64,000 nt of DNA from Sphingomonas sp. So64.6b (GTDB lineage: Bacteria; Pseudomonadota; Alphaproteobacteria; Sphingomonadales; Sphingomonadaceae): positions 2,356,001 to 2,420,000 of the forward strand of contig NZ_CP048817.1 in the NCBI RefSeq assembly GCF_014171475.1. Direction: 5' to 3'. The notes below the pieces were generated by a model. The model did no database searches and was not told the DNA's origin. It worked only from the letters and a program-made list of their open reading frames with translations. The stretch's first letter is position 1. Each line of letters starts with the position of its first letter. The translations under genes were made by a program, and so were the position numbers. Of the stretch, positions 26,379 through 34,996 are shown piece after piece.

Positions 26379-26855
26379 ATGTCATTGCTGATCGCACTCC
26401 TCCTCGCAGCCCAGACCACGCCGGTACAGCCTTTGCCCAAGGGCACCGGCCTGCCCCCTCCCGGGACCGATGAGGGCGCGGTCATGGCGCCGATCCTCGC
26501 CGCCTTTGCCGGGATCACCGCGCGCGACAGTGCGGCGATCCGCGCGCAGTTGCGGCCGAGCGGCAATGCGACGGTGATCATGGAGAAACCGGACGGCACG
26601 CGCACCGTCAAGAATGTCGAACTGGCCGCCTATGCCGAGGCATCGCCCGGCCCCGAACGCTATGAGGAACGGATGATCGATCCGGCGATCGAGATCGACG
26701 GCGCAATGGCGATGGTCTGGGGGCCGTACAGCTTCTCGATCGACGGCGTTGTCCGGCATTGCGGCTTCCAGCATTTCGATCTCGTCAGCGACGGAGGAAG
26801 CTGGAAGATCCAGAACGTCACTTGGTCGGTCCGGACCACCGGCTGCGCGGGCTGA
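26379..26855 (+). CDS. Secreted NTF2-like protein, first of a tandem pair
   Basis: 158 residues from ATG 26379. A short hydrophobic leader (MSLLIALLLAAQTTPVQP) is probably a signal peptide. The body resembles the SnoaL/DUF4440 NTF2-like fold: helix DEGAVMAPILAAFAGITARDSAAIRAQL, then strands with MIDPAIEIDGAMAMVWGPYSFSIDGVVRHCGFQHFDLV and GGSWKIQNVTWSVRTTGC. The next gene is a clear paralogue with the same FxCGxxHFDLxxxxxxWKxQNVTWxxRxTGC ending. Function unknown; the fold is used both for small enzymes and for ligand binding. Confidence 0.75.
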   Translation: MSLLIALLLAAQTTPVQPLPKGTGLPPPGTDEGAVMAPILAAFAGITARDSAAIRAQLRPSGNATVIMEKPDGTRTVKNVELAAYAEASPGPERYEERMIDPAIEIDGAMAMVWGPYSFSIDGVVRHCGFQHFDLVSDGGSWKIQNVTWSVRTTGCAG

Positions 26856-26887
26856 ACACCCGTCCAATCAGTTCCTGGGAGCATGAC

Positions 26888-27373
26888 ATGAAGCACGCAC
26901 GCCTTTTCGCGACCGCCCTTTTCTTCGCCACGCCGGCTGCCGCGCAACAGGCGCCGGCGACCGACCATGGATCGAAGGAGGATGCCGCCGCGGTGCTCGC
27001 GACGATCGACACCATGTTCAAGGCGCTGGCCGCAAAGGATGCGGCCGGCATCATCGCCGTCACCGTGCCCGAGGGCCGCGCGACCGGCACGGGAGTGACC
27101 GATACGGGCGAGCATCGGGTGACGTCGAGCGACTGGGCCGGCTTCGCCGCGCGTCTCGCCAAAATTCCCGGCAAGCCGGTCGAGCGCAACATCGATCCGC
27201 ACGTCCATGTCGATGGCGACATCGCGATGGTGTGGACGCCCTATGTCTTCACACTGGACGGTAAATTCTCGCATTGCGGGATCAATCATTTCGACCTGAT
27301 CCGCGTGCAGGGCGCGTGGAAGGTGCAGAACGTCACCTGGACTCAGCGCAAGACGGGATGCCCGGGCCAATGA
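26888..27373 (+). CDS. Secreted NTF2-like protein, second of a tandem pair
   Basis: 161 residues from ATG 26888 with signal peptide MKHARLFATALFFATPAAAQ. Paralogue of the upstream protein: TIDTMFKALAAKDAAGIIAVTVPEG, NIDPHVHVDGDIAMVWTPYVFTLDGKFSHCGINHFDLIRVQGAWKVQNVTWTQRKTGC. The stop codon overlaps the mccA start (ATGA), so the two are translationally coupled. Coupling of a periplasmic NTF2-like protein to a cytoplasmic carboxylase subunit is unexplained. Confidence 0.8.
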   Translation: MKHARLFATALFFATPAAAQQAPATDHGSKEDAAAVLATIDTMFKALAAKDAAGIIAVTVPEGRATGTGVTDTGEHRVTSSDWAGFAARLAKIPGKPVERNIDPHVHVDGDIAMVWTPYVFTLDGKFSHCGINHFDLIRVQGAWKVQNVTWTQRKTGCPGQ

Positions 27374-29301
27374 TCAAATCGCTGCTCATCGCCAATCGCG
27401 GCGAGATTGCGTGCCGGATCATCCGCACCGCGCGCGAGATGGGCGTGCGCACGGTGGCGGTCTATTCCGATGCCGATGCCAAGGCGCTGCATGTCAGGCA
27501 GGCGGATGAGGCGGTGCATATCGGCCCAAGCCCGGCGCGCGAAAGCTATCTGGTGGCTGAGAAGATCATCGCCGCCGCCAAGGCAACCGGCGCCGAGGCG
27601 ATCCATCCCGGTTATGGCTTCCTGTCTGAGAATGCCGACTTCGCGCAAAGCGTGATCGACGCCGGCATCATCTGGGTGGGGCCGAACCCCGACAGCATTC
27701 GCGCGATGGGCCTGAAGGACGCCGCCAAGCAACGCATGATCGCGGCCGGCGTGCCGGTCACGCCGGGCTATCTCGGCGAGGACCAGTCGCCCGAACGCCT
27801 TGCCGACGAAGCGGCCAAGGTCGGCTATCCGGTGCTGATCAAGGCGGTCGCCGGCGGCGGCGGCAAGGGCATGCGCCGCGTCGACGATCCTGCCGACTTC
27901 GCCGATGCACTGCTGTCGTGCCAGCGCGAGGCGACGTCGAGCTTCGGCAATCCCCAGGTGCTGATCGAGAAGTACATTCTCTCCCCACGCCATATCGAAG
28001 TGCAGGTGTTCGGCGACACGCACGGCAACGTCGTCCACCTGTTTGAGCGCGACTGTTCGCTGCAGCGCCGCCACCAGAAAGTGATCGAGGAAGCCCCTGC
28101 CCCCGGCATGGATGAGGTCACGCGCGAGGCGATCTGCGCTGCCGCGGTCAAGGCGGCCAAGGCAGTCGACTATGTCGGCGCGGGCACGATCGAGTTCATC
28201 GCCGACGCAAGCGAGGGCCTGCGCGCCGACCGCATCTGGTTCATGGAGATGAACACGCGGCTACAGGTCGAACATCCGGTGACCGAGATGATCACCCAGC
28301 AGGATCTGGTCGAGTGGCAATTGCGCGTGGCCTCCGGCGAGCCACTGCCGAGGCAGCAGGATGACCTGTGGATCCGCGGCTGGGCGATGGAAGCCCGGTT
28401 GTACGCGGAGGACCCAAGCAAGGGGTTCTTGCCATCAACCGGTCGGCTCGAATCATTCTATATTCCGCATGGCGCACGCGTCGAAACCGGCGTTGCTTTG
28501 GGATCGAATATTTCACCATTTTACGATCCGATGATCGCCAAGATCGTTACGCATGCCAACTCCCGAAGCGAAGCATGCGCCGCATTATCCGACTATTGCG
28601 CAGGGACGCGAATACGCGGCGTAAGAACAAACGCGGAGTTCCTGTCGAGAGCGGCCAGCCACCCCGATTTTGTGGCCGCCGAAATCGATACGGGGTTCAT
28701 CGAACGCAATCTCGAAGCACTGACGAGCGTCGAGCCCGCGACTGACGCCAATTGTTCGGCCGCCGCGCTCTTGCTGCTGGCGGACGAAGATCTGACGCGG
28801 CAGCCAATCCTGAATGGCGCTGGCGAGCGGGAATGGGTGGTTGGACCGTCCACTGTATGGAATTCCTTGTTCGGTTTCCGTGCCAATGCTTTGCCGGCGC
28901 GCAAACTGAGACTGACCGTTGATGGCGAACCACGTATTCTCGATATCGCCGCCGTTGGGCCGGTGGAAACCGATGCCTATGACTATGATGGCAAAGGCGT
29001 TTGGGTCGATGGCAAAACTCGATCGCACTTTATCGAACGCGAACGTCGTCTCGATGGGGTTGCAGTGGGCGGTGCCGGCGACGGCGCGATCCTGTCGCCG
29101 ATGCCGGGGCGGATCATTGCGGTCGAGGTCGTGGCGGGCGATGTCGTGACCAAGGGGCAGAAGCTGGTCACGCTCGAGGCGATGAAGATGGAGCACAGCC
29201 TGGTCGCGCCGTTTGACGGGACGGTGGCCGAACTGAATGCCGAGACTGGCGGGCAGGTCAGCGAGGGTGCGGTGCTGGCGCGGATCGAGAAGGCGGAGTG
29301 A
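27370..29301 (+). CDS. mccA: Methylcrotonyl-CoA carboxylase biotin-carboxylase/BCCP (alpha) subunit
   Basis: 643 residues from ATG 27370 in the ATGA overlap. N-terminal biotin carboxylase: LLIANRGEIACRIIRTAREMG, HPGYGFLSENADFA, the ATP-grasp loop KAVAGGGGKGMRRV, FLEMN-type WFMEMNTRLQVEHPVTEMITQQDLVEWQ. A middle domain is followed by the biotinyl domain with Lys in EAMKMEHS. Together with MccB it carboxylates 3-methylcrotonyl-CoA. Bases ~28400-29060 have clearly lower third-position GC and rare codons (TTA, ATA, AGA, CGA) than the rest, suggesting a recombined segment, but the frame is intact. Confidence 0.93.
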   Translation: MIKSLLIANRGEIACRIIRTAREMGVRTVAVYSDADAKALHVRQADEAVHIGPSPARESYLVAEKIIAAAKATGAEAIHPGYGFLSENADFAQSVIDAGIIWVGPNPDSIRAMGLKDAAKQRMIAAGVPVTPGYLGEDQSPERLADEAAKVGYPVLIKAVAGGGGKGMRRVDDPADFADALLSCQREATSSFGNPQVLIEKYILSPRHIEVQVFGDTHGNVVHLFERDCSLQRRHQKVIEEAPAPGMDEVTREAICAAAVKAAKAVDYVGAGTIEFIADASEGLRADRIWFMEMNTRLQVEHPVTEMITQQDLVEWQLRVASGEPLPRQQDDLWIRGWAMEARLYAEDPSKGFLPSTGRLESFYIPHGARVETGVALGSNISPFYDPMIAKIVTHANSRSEACAALSDYCAGTRIRGVRTNAEFLSRAASHPDFVAAEIDTGFIERNLEALTSVEPATDANCSAAALLLLADEDLTRQPILNGAGEREWVVGPSTVWNSLFGFRANALPARKLRLTVDGEPRILDIAAVGPVETDAYDYDGKGVWVDGKTRSHFIERERRLDGVAVGGAGDGAILSPMPGRIIAVEVVAGDVVTKGQKLVTLEAMKMEHSLVAPFDGTVAELNAETGGQVSEGAVLARIEKAE

Positions 29302-29312
29302 TCTCTCCAATC

Positions 29313-29400
29313 CCGTTCATCCTGAGATTATCGAAGGACCGCTCTTCTTCGTCCAACGTGGAGAAGAAGAACGGTGCTTCGACAAGCTCAGCACGAACGG
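29313..29400. repeat. Long imperfect inverted repeat (38-bp arms)
   Basis: Arms 29313-29350 and 29363-29400 pair with about six mismatches around a 12-base loop. The outer ends read CCGTTC...CTGAG...TCGAAG and CTTCGACAAGCTCAGCACGAACGG. I recognise this family as a repeat dispersed in many proteobacterial genomes, often between genes. It may also end the mcc transcript, though the next gene starts 20 bp later. Confidence 0.75.
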
Positions 29401-29420
29401 ATTTGAGGTGATCCGGGATA

Positions 29421-29882
29421 ATGATCATCATTCTCCGCCCCGCCACCCTCGCCGACCTCCCCGCGATCGTCGCTTTGCTCGCTGATGATGATCTCGGCAT
29501 CGGTCGCGAGAACCCGAGCTTGCCGCTCGACCCGCACTATATCGCAGCGTTCGAGACGATCACTGCCGATCCGAACCAGGAAAGTATCGTCGCCGAGCTG
29601 GAAGGCCAGATCGTCGGCACGATGCAGCTGAGCTACATTCCGGGCATCGCCTTTCGCGGCGCATGGCGCGGACTGATCGAAGCCGTGCGGGTATCGAGCG
29701 ACCTACGCGGCCGGGGGATCGGCGCGCAAATGATCGCATGGGCCAATACGCGCTTCGCCGCGCGCGGATGCCGCATGGCGCAGCTCACCTCGCACCGCAG
29801 CCGGACCGATGCGCACCGCTTCTATGAGCGGCTCGGCTGGGATAAGAGCCATTACGGGTTCAAGTACAAGCTCGCCGACTGA
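29421..29882 (+). CDS. GNAT-family N-acetyltransferase
   Basis: 153 residues from ATG 29421. Standard GNAT layout: N-terminal MIIILRPATLADLPAIVALLADDDLG, then VAELEGQIVGTMQLSYIPGI, the acetyl-CoA-binding loop VRVSSDLRGRGIGAQMIAWANTRFAARGC and the C-terminal HRSRTDAHRFYERLGWDKSHYGFKY. The acceptor substrate cannot be deduced. Confidence 0.88.
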   Translation: MIIILRPATLADLPAIVALLADDDLGIGRENPSLPLDPHYIAAFETITADPNQESIVAELEGQIVGTMQLSYIPGIAFRGAWRGLIEAVRVSSDLRGRGIGAQMIAWANTRFAARGCRMAQLTSHRSRTDAHRFYERLGWDKSHYGFKYKLAD

Positions 29883-29912
29883 GCGGGTCCGGATCAGCCA
29901 GGGAGAGAGACG

Positions 29913-30686
29913 ATGGCATTCGATTTCAGCGGCAAGACCGTAATGGTCTTCGGCGGCACCAGCGGCATCAACCTGGGCATCGCCAAATCCTTTGCCCGCG
30001 CCGGCGCGAAGCTGGCGGTGGCGAGCCGCAGCCAGGACAAGGTCGATGCCGCCGTCGAAGCCCTAACGCACGACACGCCGGCGCTGGGATATGCGCTCGA
30101 CGTGCGCGATTTCGATGCGGTGCAGGCGGCGATCGTCGACTTTCGCGACAAGCGCGGCACGATCGATGTGCTGATCTCCGGCGCCGCCGGCAATTTCCCG
30201 ATCCCCGCCGCGATGCTCAGCCCCAACGGATTCAAGACCGTCACTGACATCGATACGCTGGGCACCTTCCATGTCATGCGCGCGGCGTACGAGCATCTGA
30301 CCAAACCCGGCGCGAGCATCATCAACGTCTCGGCGCCGCAGGCGTGGATTCCGATGGCGATGCAAATCCATGTCTGCGCGGCAAAGGCGGGCGTCGACAT
30401 GATCACCAAAACGCTGGCGATCGAATGGGGCCGCGAGGGCGTGCGGGTGAACTCGGTCTCACCTGGCCCGATCGATGGTACCGAAGGAATGGAGCGGCTT
30501 GCGCCAACCCCCGAGGCCAAAGCCGCATCGGCGCGGGCGGTCCCGCTCGGGCGGCTCGGCACGGTCGACGACGTGGCGGATGTGTGCCTGTTCCTGGCGT
30601 CGGATTATGCCCGTTATGTGAGCGGCGTGGTTATCCCGGCCGATGGCGGGTGGACCGCCGGGCGCGGGTTTGGGGGATTGGGTTAA
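29913..30686 (+). CDS. SDR oxidoreductase resembling 2,4-dienoyl-CoA reductase
   Basis: 257 residues from ATG 29913 with GGGAGAGAG upstream. Rossmann NADP motif GGTSGINLGIAKSFARAGAKLAVASRS. The usual SDR YxxxK is replaced: the catalytic stretch reads HVCAAKAGVDMITKTLAIEWG, with Val where Tyr is expected. That, with QAWIPMAMQ and VNSVSPGPIDGTEGMERL, matches the dienoyl-CoA reductase branch, which uses different catalytic residues. Position beside mcc genes fits an acyl-CoA catabolic role (reduction of 2,4-dienoyl-CoA in unsaturated fatty-acid or terpenoid breakdown). Confidence 0.82.
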   Translation: MAFDFSGKTVMVFGGTSGINLGIAKSFARAGAKLAVASRSQDKVDAAVEALTHDTPALGYALDVRDFDAVQAAIVDFRDKRGTIDVLISGAAGNFPIPAAMLSPNGFKTVTDIDTLGTFHVMRAAYEHLTKPGASIINVSAPQAWIPMAMQIHVCAAKAGVDMITKTLAIEWGREGVRVNSVSPGPIDGTEGMERLAPTPEAKAASARAVPLGRLGTVDDVADVCLFLASDYARYVSGVVIPADGGWTAGRGFGGLG

Positions 30687-30707
30687 GGCGAGTCGCGACC
30701 CGCCAGT

Positions 30708-30894
30708 CATGCTGTTCCTGCTGTTCCTGCTGTTCCTGCTGTTATTTCGACGTAATTTTTTTCACGCTGTTAAGTTGGATCAACAGGCAACAATTCCGCC
30801 CTGTTTTCATATACTTTCGGCGAACCATGCTGTTATCGAATAACAGCATGATAACAGCACGGACCAGCATGCTGTTTTCAGCGGGAACAGCATG
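30708..30894. repeat. Cluster of GCTGTT/AACAGC repeats with an 11-bp perfect palindrome
   Basis: GCTGTT occurs at 30711, 30720, 30729, 30738, 30766, 30829 and 30871, and AACAGC at 30842, 30853 and 30886. The first four are a 9-bp tandem. The longer CATGCTGTT occurs five times (30708, 30826, 30868 and inverted at 30842, 30886). CATGCTGTTAT/ATAACAGCATG (30826-30836/30840-30850) is a perfect hairpin with a 3-base loop. Confidence 0.7.
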
Positions 30895-31035
30895 CGGACG
30901 CCCCCCCGTCCGATATCAACGACGATGAGAAAGAGCGGAAGGATTGCAGACAGCATTCCCTCCGACTCTGCGCTGTCACAAGCGCGGCTGGCGTTGAATC
31001 GGCCGATTACTGTTGAAGCGCTCCGCTCTCCCAAA

Positions 31036-31064
31036 CGTCATCCCGAAACGAATCCGGGGTGACG
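31036..31064 (-). terminator. Hairpin at the end of the suf operon
   Basis: CGTCATCCC (31036-31044) pairs with GGGGTGACG (31056-31064), one G-U pair, about 30 bases beyond the sufA stop on the minus strand. Only a short TTT follows. The sequence also resembles a dispersed 'CGTCATCCCGG' repeat. Confidence 0.4.
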
Positions 31065-31093
31065 ATGTCTTTTAATTGGGAGCAACGCCCACC

Positions 31094-31450
31094 CTATACC
31101 GTGAAGCTCTCCCCGCACCCGCATTCGCCCTTGGCGTTCGGGTTCTGAAAGACGAAGCCGGCGGCGAAATCATCCTCGGCCCAGTTCATCGTCGATCCGA
31201 TCAGATACAGGATCGACCCGCCATCGACGAACAGCGTACCGCCGGGCGTGTCGATGCGTTCGTCGAACGGCTTGGCCTCAGTCACATAATCGACCGAATA
31301 GGCCAGGCCGGAACAGCCGCGGCGCGGCGTCGACAGTTTGACGCCGATCGCATCCTCGGGCGCCTTGGCCATCAATTCGGCGATCCGCGCCTCCGCCGAA
31401 GGCGTCAATAAAAGTGCCGCCGGGCGGTTACGGGTTTTCACATCTGACAT
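31094..31450 (-). CDS. sufA: A-type Fe-S carrier/scaffold protein (SufA/IscA family)
   Basis: 118 residues. The family's three conserved Cys are present in GCSGLAY and the C-terminal GECGCGESF. LLTPSAEARIAELMAK and LFVDGGSILYLIGSTMNW are typical. It transfers assembled Fe-S clusters to apoproteins. It is the last gene of the suf operon, 77 bp after sufT. SufA versus ErpA is decided by context. Confidence 0.92.
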   Translation of the reverse strand: MSDVKTRNRPAALLLTPSAEARIAELMAKAPEDAIGVKLSTPRRGCSGLAYSVDYVTEAKPFDERIDTPGGTLFVDGGSILYLIGSTMNWAEDDFAAGFVFQNPNAKGECGCGESFTV

Positions 31451-31527
31451 CGTCTACTCCATGCCCCCGAACGAGAAGCCGGGGCGGAAGCAAGTCCCCC
31501 TTGACCGCCCTGGCTTCTCAAACCGCA

Positions 31528-31992
31528 TCACAGCATGCCCAGTTCGAGCTTCGCATCGTCGCTCATCTTCTGCGGATCCCAAGGCGGATCCCAGACGAGA
31601 TTAACTTCGGCACTACCGACGCCAGGCACCGCGCCGACGCGCAATTCAACCTCCATCGGCATCGATTCCGCGACCGGGCAATGCGGCGTGGTCAGCGTCA
31701 TCGTCACGACGGCATGGCCGTCATCGGTGACATCAACGCCGTAGATCAGGCCGAGATCGTAGATATTGACCGGGATTTCCGGATCGAAGATTTCCTTCAG
31801 TGCATCGACCACCGCCTCGTACAGCGCCCCGCCCGGCTCGCCCGCGGTAAGACCCTGCGGTTTTTGCGCAAGGAAACCCTCAAGATAGTCGCGCTTGCGC
31901 TCGAGCGTCTCGGCGGGCGCCTCGACACGCGCACGCGGCGGTGTTTCGACAGTTTCCACTTCTTCGACCGCAATCTTGCGTTCTTCGTTCAT
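31528..31992 (-). CDS. sufT: SufT/DUF59 Fe-S assembly protein
   Basis: 154 residues. A variable acidic/basic N-terminus (MNEERKIAVEEVETVETPPRARVEAPAE) precedes the DUF59 (MIP18-like) domain: VDALKEIFDPEIPVNIYDLGLIYGVDV, VVTMTLTTPHCPVAESMPMEVE (conserved Cys in the hydrophobic loop) and VNLVWDPPWDPQKMSDDAKLELG. The family supports Fe-S maturation. Its start overlaps the sufS stop by four bases. Confidence 0.9.
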   Translation of the reverse strand: MNEERKIAVEEVETVETPPRARVEAPAETLERKRDYLEGFLAQKPQGLTAGEPGGALYEAVVDALKEIFDPEIPVNIYDLGLIYGVDVTDDGHAVVTMTLTTPHCPVAESMPMEVELRVGAVPGVGSAEVNLVWDPPWDPQKMSDDAKLELGML

Positions 31993-33203
31993 CCGAAGAT
32001 CCTCGTCACTCGTTCGATACCTTTGACCAGCGCGTCCACGTCCGCGGCACTATTATAAACCCCGAAGCTCGCCCGCGCGGTTGCCGGCACGCCCAGCGCC
32101 TCCATCAACGGTTGAGCGCAGTGATGCCCGGCGCGGATCGCGACCTTCGCTTCGTCCAAGATGGTGCCGATGTCGTGCGGATGCACCCCCTCGATCGAAA
32201 AACTGACGATCCCCGCCGAGTCCTCCGGGCCATAGAGCGTGACCGAATTGATCCGCGACAGCGCCTCGCGGGTTTTCGCGACCAGGGCCGTTTCATGCGC
32301 ATGGATCGCGTCGAGCCCGATGCTCTCGACATAGTCGATCGCCGCATGGAGCCCGAGCGCGCCGACGATGTGCGGCGTCCCCGCTTCGAACCGCGCCGGC
32401 GGCGGGGCATAAGTGGTGCGGGCAAAGGTGACCTTGTCGATCATCGCGCCACCGCCCTGATAGGGCGGCATTGTGTCGAGCAGCTCCGCTTTACCCCACA
32501 GGATGCCGATGCCGGTCGGGCCGTAGAGCTTATGGCCGGAGAAGACATAGAAGTCGCAATCGAGAGCCGCAACATCGACCGCCATGCGCGGCACCGCCTG
32601 ACAGCCGTCGAGCAGGATCTTCGCGCCGACCGAATGCGCGATCTCCGCAGCACGCTTCGCATCGAGGACCGAGCCGAGCACGTTCGAAACATGAGCGAGC
32701 GCGACCAGCTTGTGATCGGGCGTGATCATCGCCGCCATCGCATCGAGATCGATGCGATGATCGGCAGTCAGCGGCACGACATCGATCGATGCACCGACGC
32801 GCTCCGCGACGAACTGCCACGGCACGATGTTGGAGTGATGCTCAAGCGTGGAGAGCAGGATGCGGTCGCCGGCTTTGAGCTGAGTCCCGGCCCAGCATTG
32901 CGCGACGAGATTGATCCCCTCGGTGGCGCCGCGCACGAACACAATCTGGTCCGACGAGGTCGCGCCGATAAAGCCGGCGACACGCTTGCGCGCCGCTTCA
33001 TAGGCGAGCGTCATATCGGCCGAGCGCTGATACACGCCGCGGTGCACGGTTGCGTAGGTCGTATCGTAGCCGCGCGTGATCGCGTCGATCACGACCTGCG
33101 GCTTCTGCGCGGTCGCGGCGGTATCGAGATAGGCCCAGCCGGCGGGAATCGCGGGGAAATCGGCGAGACGGTCGAGTGGGCGGGTATCGGTGAGAATGGT
33201 CAT
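31989..33203 (-). CDS. sufS: Cysteine desulfurase SufS
   Basis: 404 residues from ATG 33203, preceded by a GGAGAAGG stretch that also belongs to a repeat hairpin. Group II PLP-dependent desulfurase: YLDTAATAQKPQVVIDAI, HRGVYQRSADMT, the PLP-Lys in FYVFSGHKLYGPTGIGILWGK and the active-site Cys in RAGHHCAQPLM. It mobilises sulfur from cysteine for the SufBCD scaffold; no sufE or sufU is in this cluster. An in-frame extension to 33317 is repeat sequence and is rejected. Confidence 0.94.
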   Translation of the reverse strand: MTILTDTRPLDRLADFPAIPAGWAYLDTAATAQKPQVVIDAITRGYDTTYATVHRGVYQRSADMTLAYEAARKRVAGFIGATSSDQIVFVRGATEGINLVAQCWAGTQLKAGDRILLSTLEHHSNIVPWQFVAERVGASIDVVPLTADHRIDLDAMAAMITPDHKLVALAHVSNVLGSVLDAKRAAEIAHSVGAKILLDGCQAVPRMAVDVAALDCDFYVFSGHKLYGPTGIGILWGKAELLDTMPPYQGGGAMIDKVTFARTTYAPPPARFEAGTPHIVGALGLHAAIDYVESIGLDAIHAHETALVAKTREALSRINSVTLYGPEDSAGIVSFSIEGVHPHDIGTILDEAKVAIRAGHHCAQPLMEALGVPATARASFGVYNSAADVDALVKGIERVTRIFG

Positions 33204-33207
33204 ACTG

Positions 33208-33412
33208 CCCTTCTCCCCTTGTGGGAGAAGGTGGCCGAGCGCATCGAGGTCGGATGAGGGGGAGTTTGAGGCGACACGCTTGTCTGCGTCCCCCTCACCC
33301 TTCCCATCGCTCCGCAATGGGCCCAGTATCGGGTGAACAGCACCCCGTGCTGTTCAGGCCATGCCGGGGGCATGGCCGACCCGATGCTCCTCTCCCACAG
33401 GGGGAGAGGGAG
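33208..33412. repeat. Composite palindromic element with a three-way-junction core
   Basis: Located between sufD and sufS. Left hairpin CTTCTCCC/GGGAGAAG at about 33211-33231, a nested TGAGGGGGA/TCCCCCTCA stem at about 33254-33297, then the core: outer stem ATCGGGT/ACCCGAT (33328-33334/33379-33385) enclosing two perfect 9-bp hairpins, 33335-33355 and 33357-33377, each with a 3-base loop. On the right, CTCTCCC/GGGAGAG follows near 33392-33410. Confidence 0.8.
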
Positions 33413-33432
33413 AATAAGGTTCGACCCCTCAC

Positions 33433-34178
33433 TCACAACATCCGCTCCAGCGCGATCTGCGCCGCCGCTTCGATCGCCTCACGTTCACCAGCATCCTCAA
33501 TGCCGGCAAAGGCGCTGGCCACGAACGCCTGCAGCAACAGCACCTTCGCCTCGGCCGGCGCAATCCCGCGGCTCGCCAGATAGAAGAGCGCCATCGCATC
33601 GAGCTCGCCGACCGTCGCACCATGCGCGCACTTCACGTCGTCGGCGAAGATCTCAAGTTCGGGCTTGGCATTGGCGGTCGCGGTGCGGGTCAGCAGCATC
33701 GCCTTGACCGACTGGCTGGCGTCGGTCTTCTGCGCGTCGCGTGCGACCGCGACCTTGCCGAGATAGCTGCCGGTCGCCCTGCCGCCGAGCACCGAGCGGA
33801 CCAGCTGGTTGGAGGTCGCATTGGGCTCGATATGATTGAGCGTGGTGACGATCTCGAGCGTCTGCTGGCCGCCGCCAAGCATCGCGCCACCGAGTTCGAA
33901 ATGCGACCCTTCATGACAGGTCACGTCCATCGCGATGCGGCCGAGCTTGCCGCCGATATTGAGCACATGAAAGGTCGCGGTCGCGCCCTTGTGCAGCACG
34001 ACGCGAAAATCGCGGATCGCGACCGCGTCGAGGCCTGCGTCCTGCACGATCACGCGCGACACGGACTCGCCCGCCGCGACCTCGACCAGCTCGGGCGCCG
34101 GCACCGGCCAGACCGAGGCGACCGCTTCCAGATCCGAATAGCGCCAGACTTCGTCGCGCCGAGTGGGCAGAGCAAGTG

Positions 34179-34182
<4 letters not shown>
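33433..34182 (-). CDS. sufD: Fe-S assembly scaffold component SufD
   Basis: 249 residues from GTG 34182, which overlaps the sufC stop (GTGA). The C-terminal SufD core is clear: YSDLEAV near the start, ARDAQKTDASQSVKAMLLTRTATANAKPELEIFADDVKCAHGATVGELDAMALFYLASRGI. It pairs with SufB and SufC. It is shorter than E. coli SufD (~420), lacking much of the N-terminal region, as is common in sphingomonads as far as I recall. Confidence 0.92.
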
Positions 34183-34922
<740 letters not shown>

Positions 34923-34996
34923 TAAAATCTTTCAGTGTTCTCAATCAGATGTGCGTGGAATCGATGTGGCGTGGCTTGTTCCGTCGTGGCCGTCGC

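Larger units (their letters stand above)
30687..31093. other. Repeat-rich, lower-GC intergenic region
   Basis: About 400 bases between the convergent SDR gene and the end of the suf operon. No gene is supported. It contains the GCTGTT cluster (30708-30894) and a terminator-like hairpin (31036-31064). Confidence 0.5.

Noticed and set aside
30708..30894. CRISPR-like array
   Set aside because: Repeat units are only 6-11 bp with irregular spacing and no 25-40 bp spacers.
31941..33257. 438-codon plus-strand frame opposite sufS
   Set aside because: The minus strand encodes SufS with its PLP-Lys and active Cys; the plus frame is Arg/Asp-rich with no motif.
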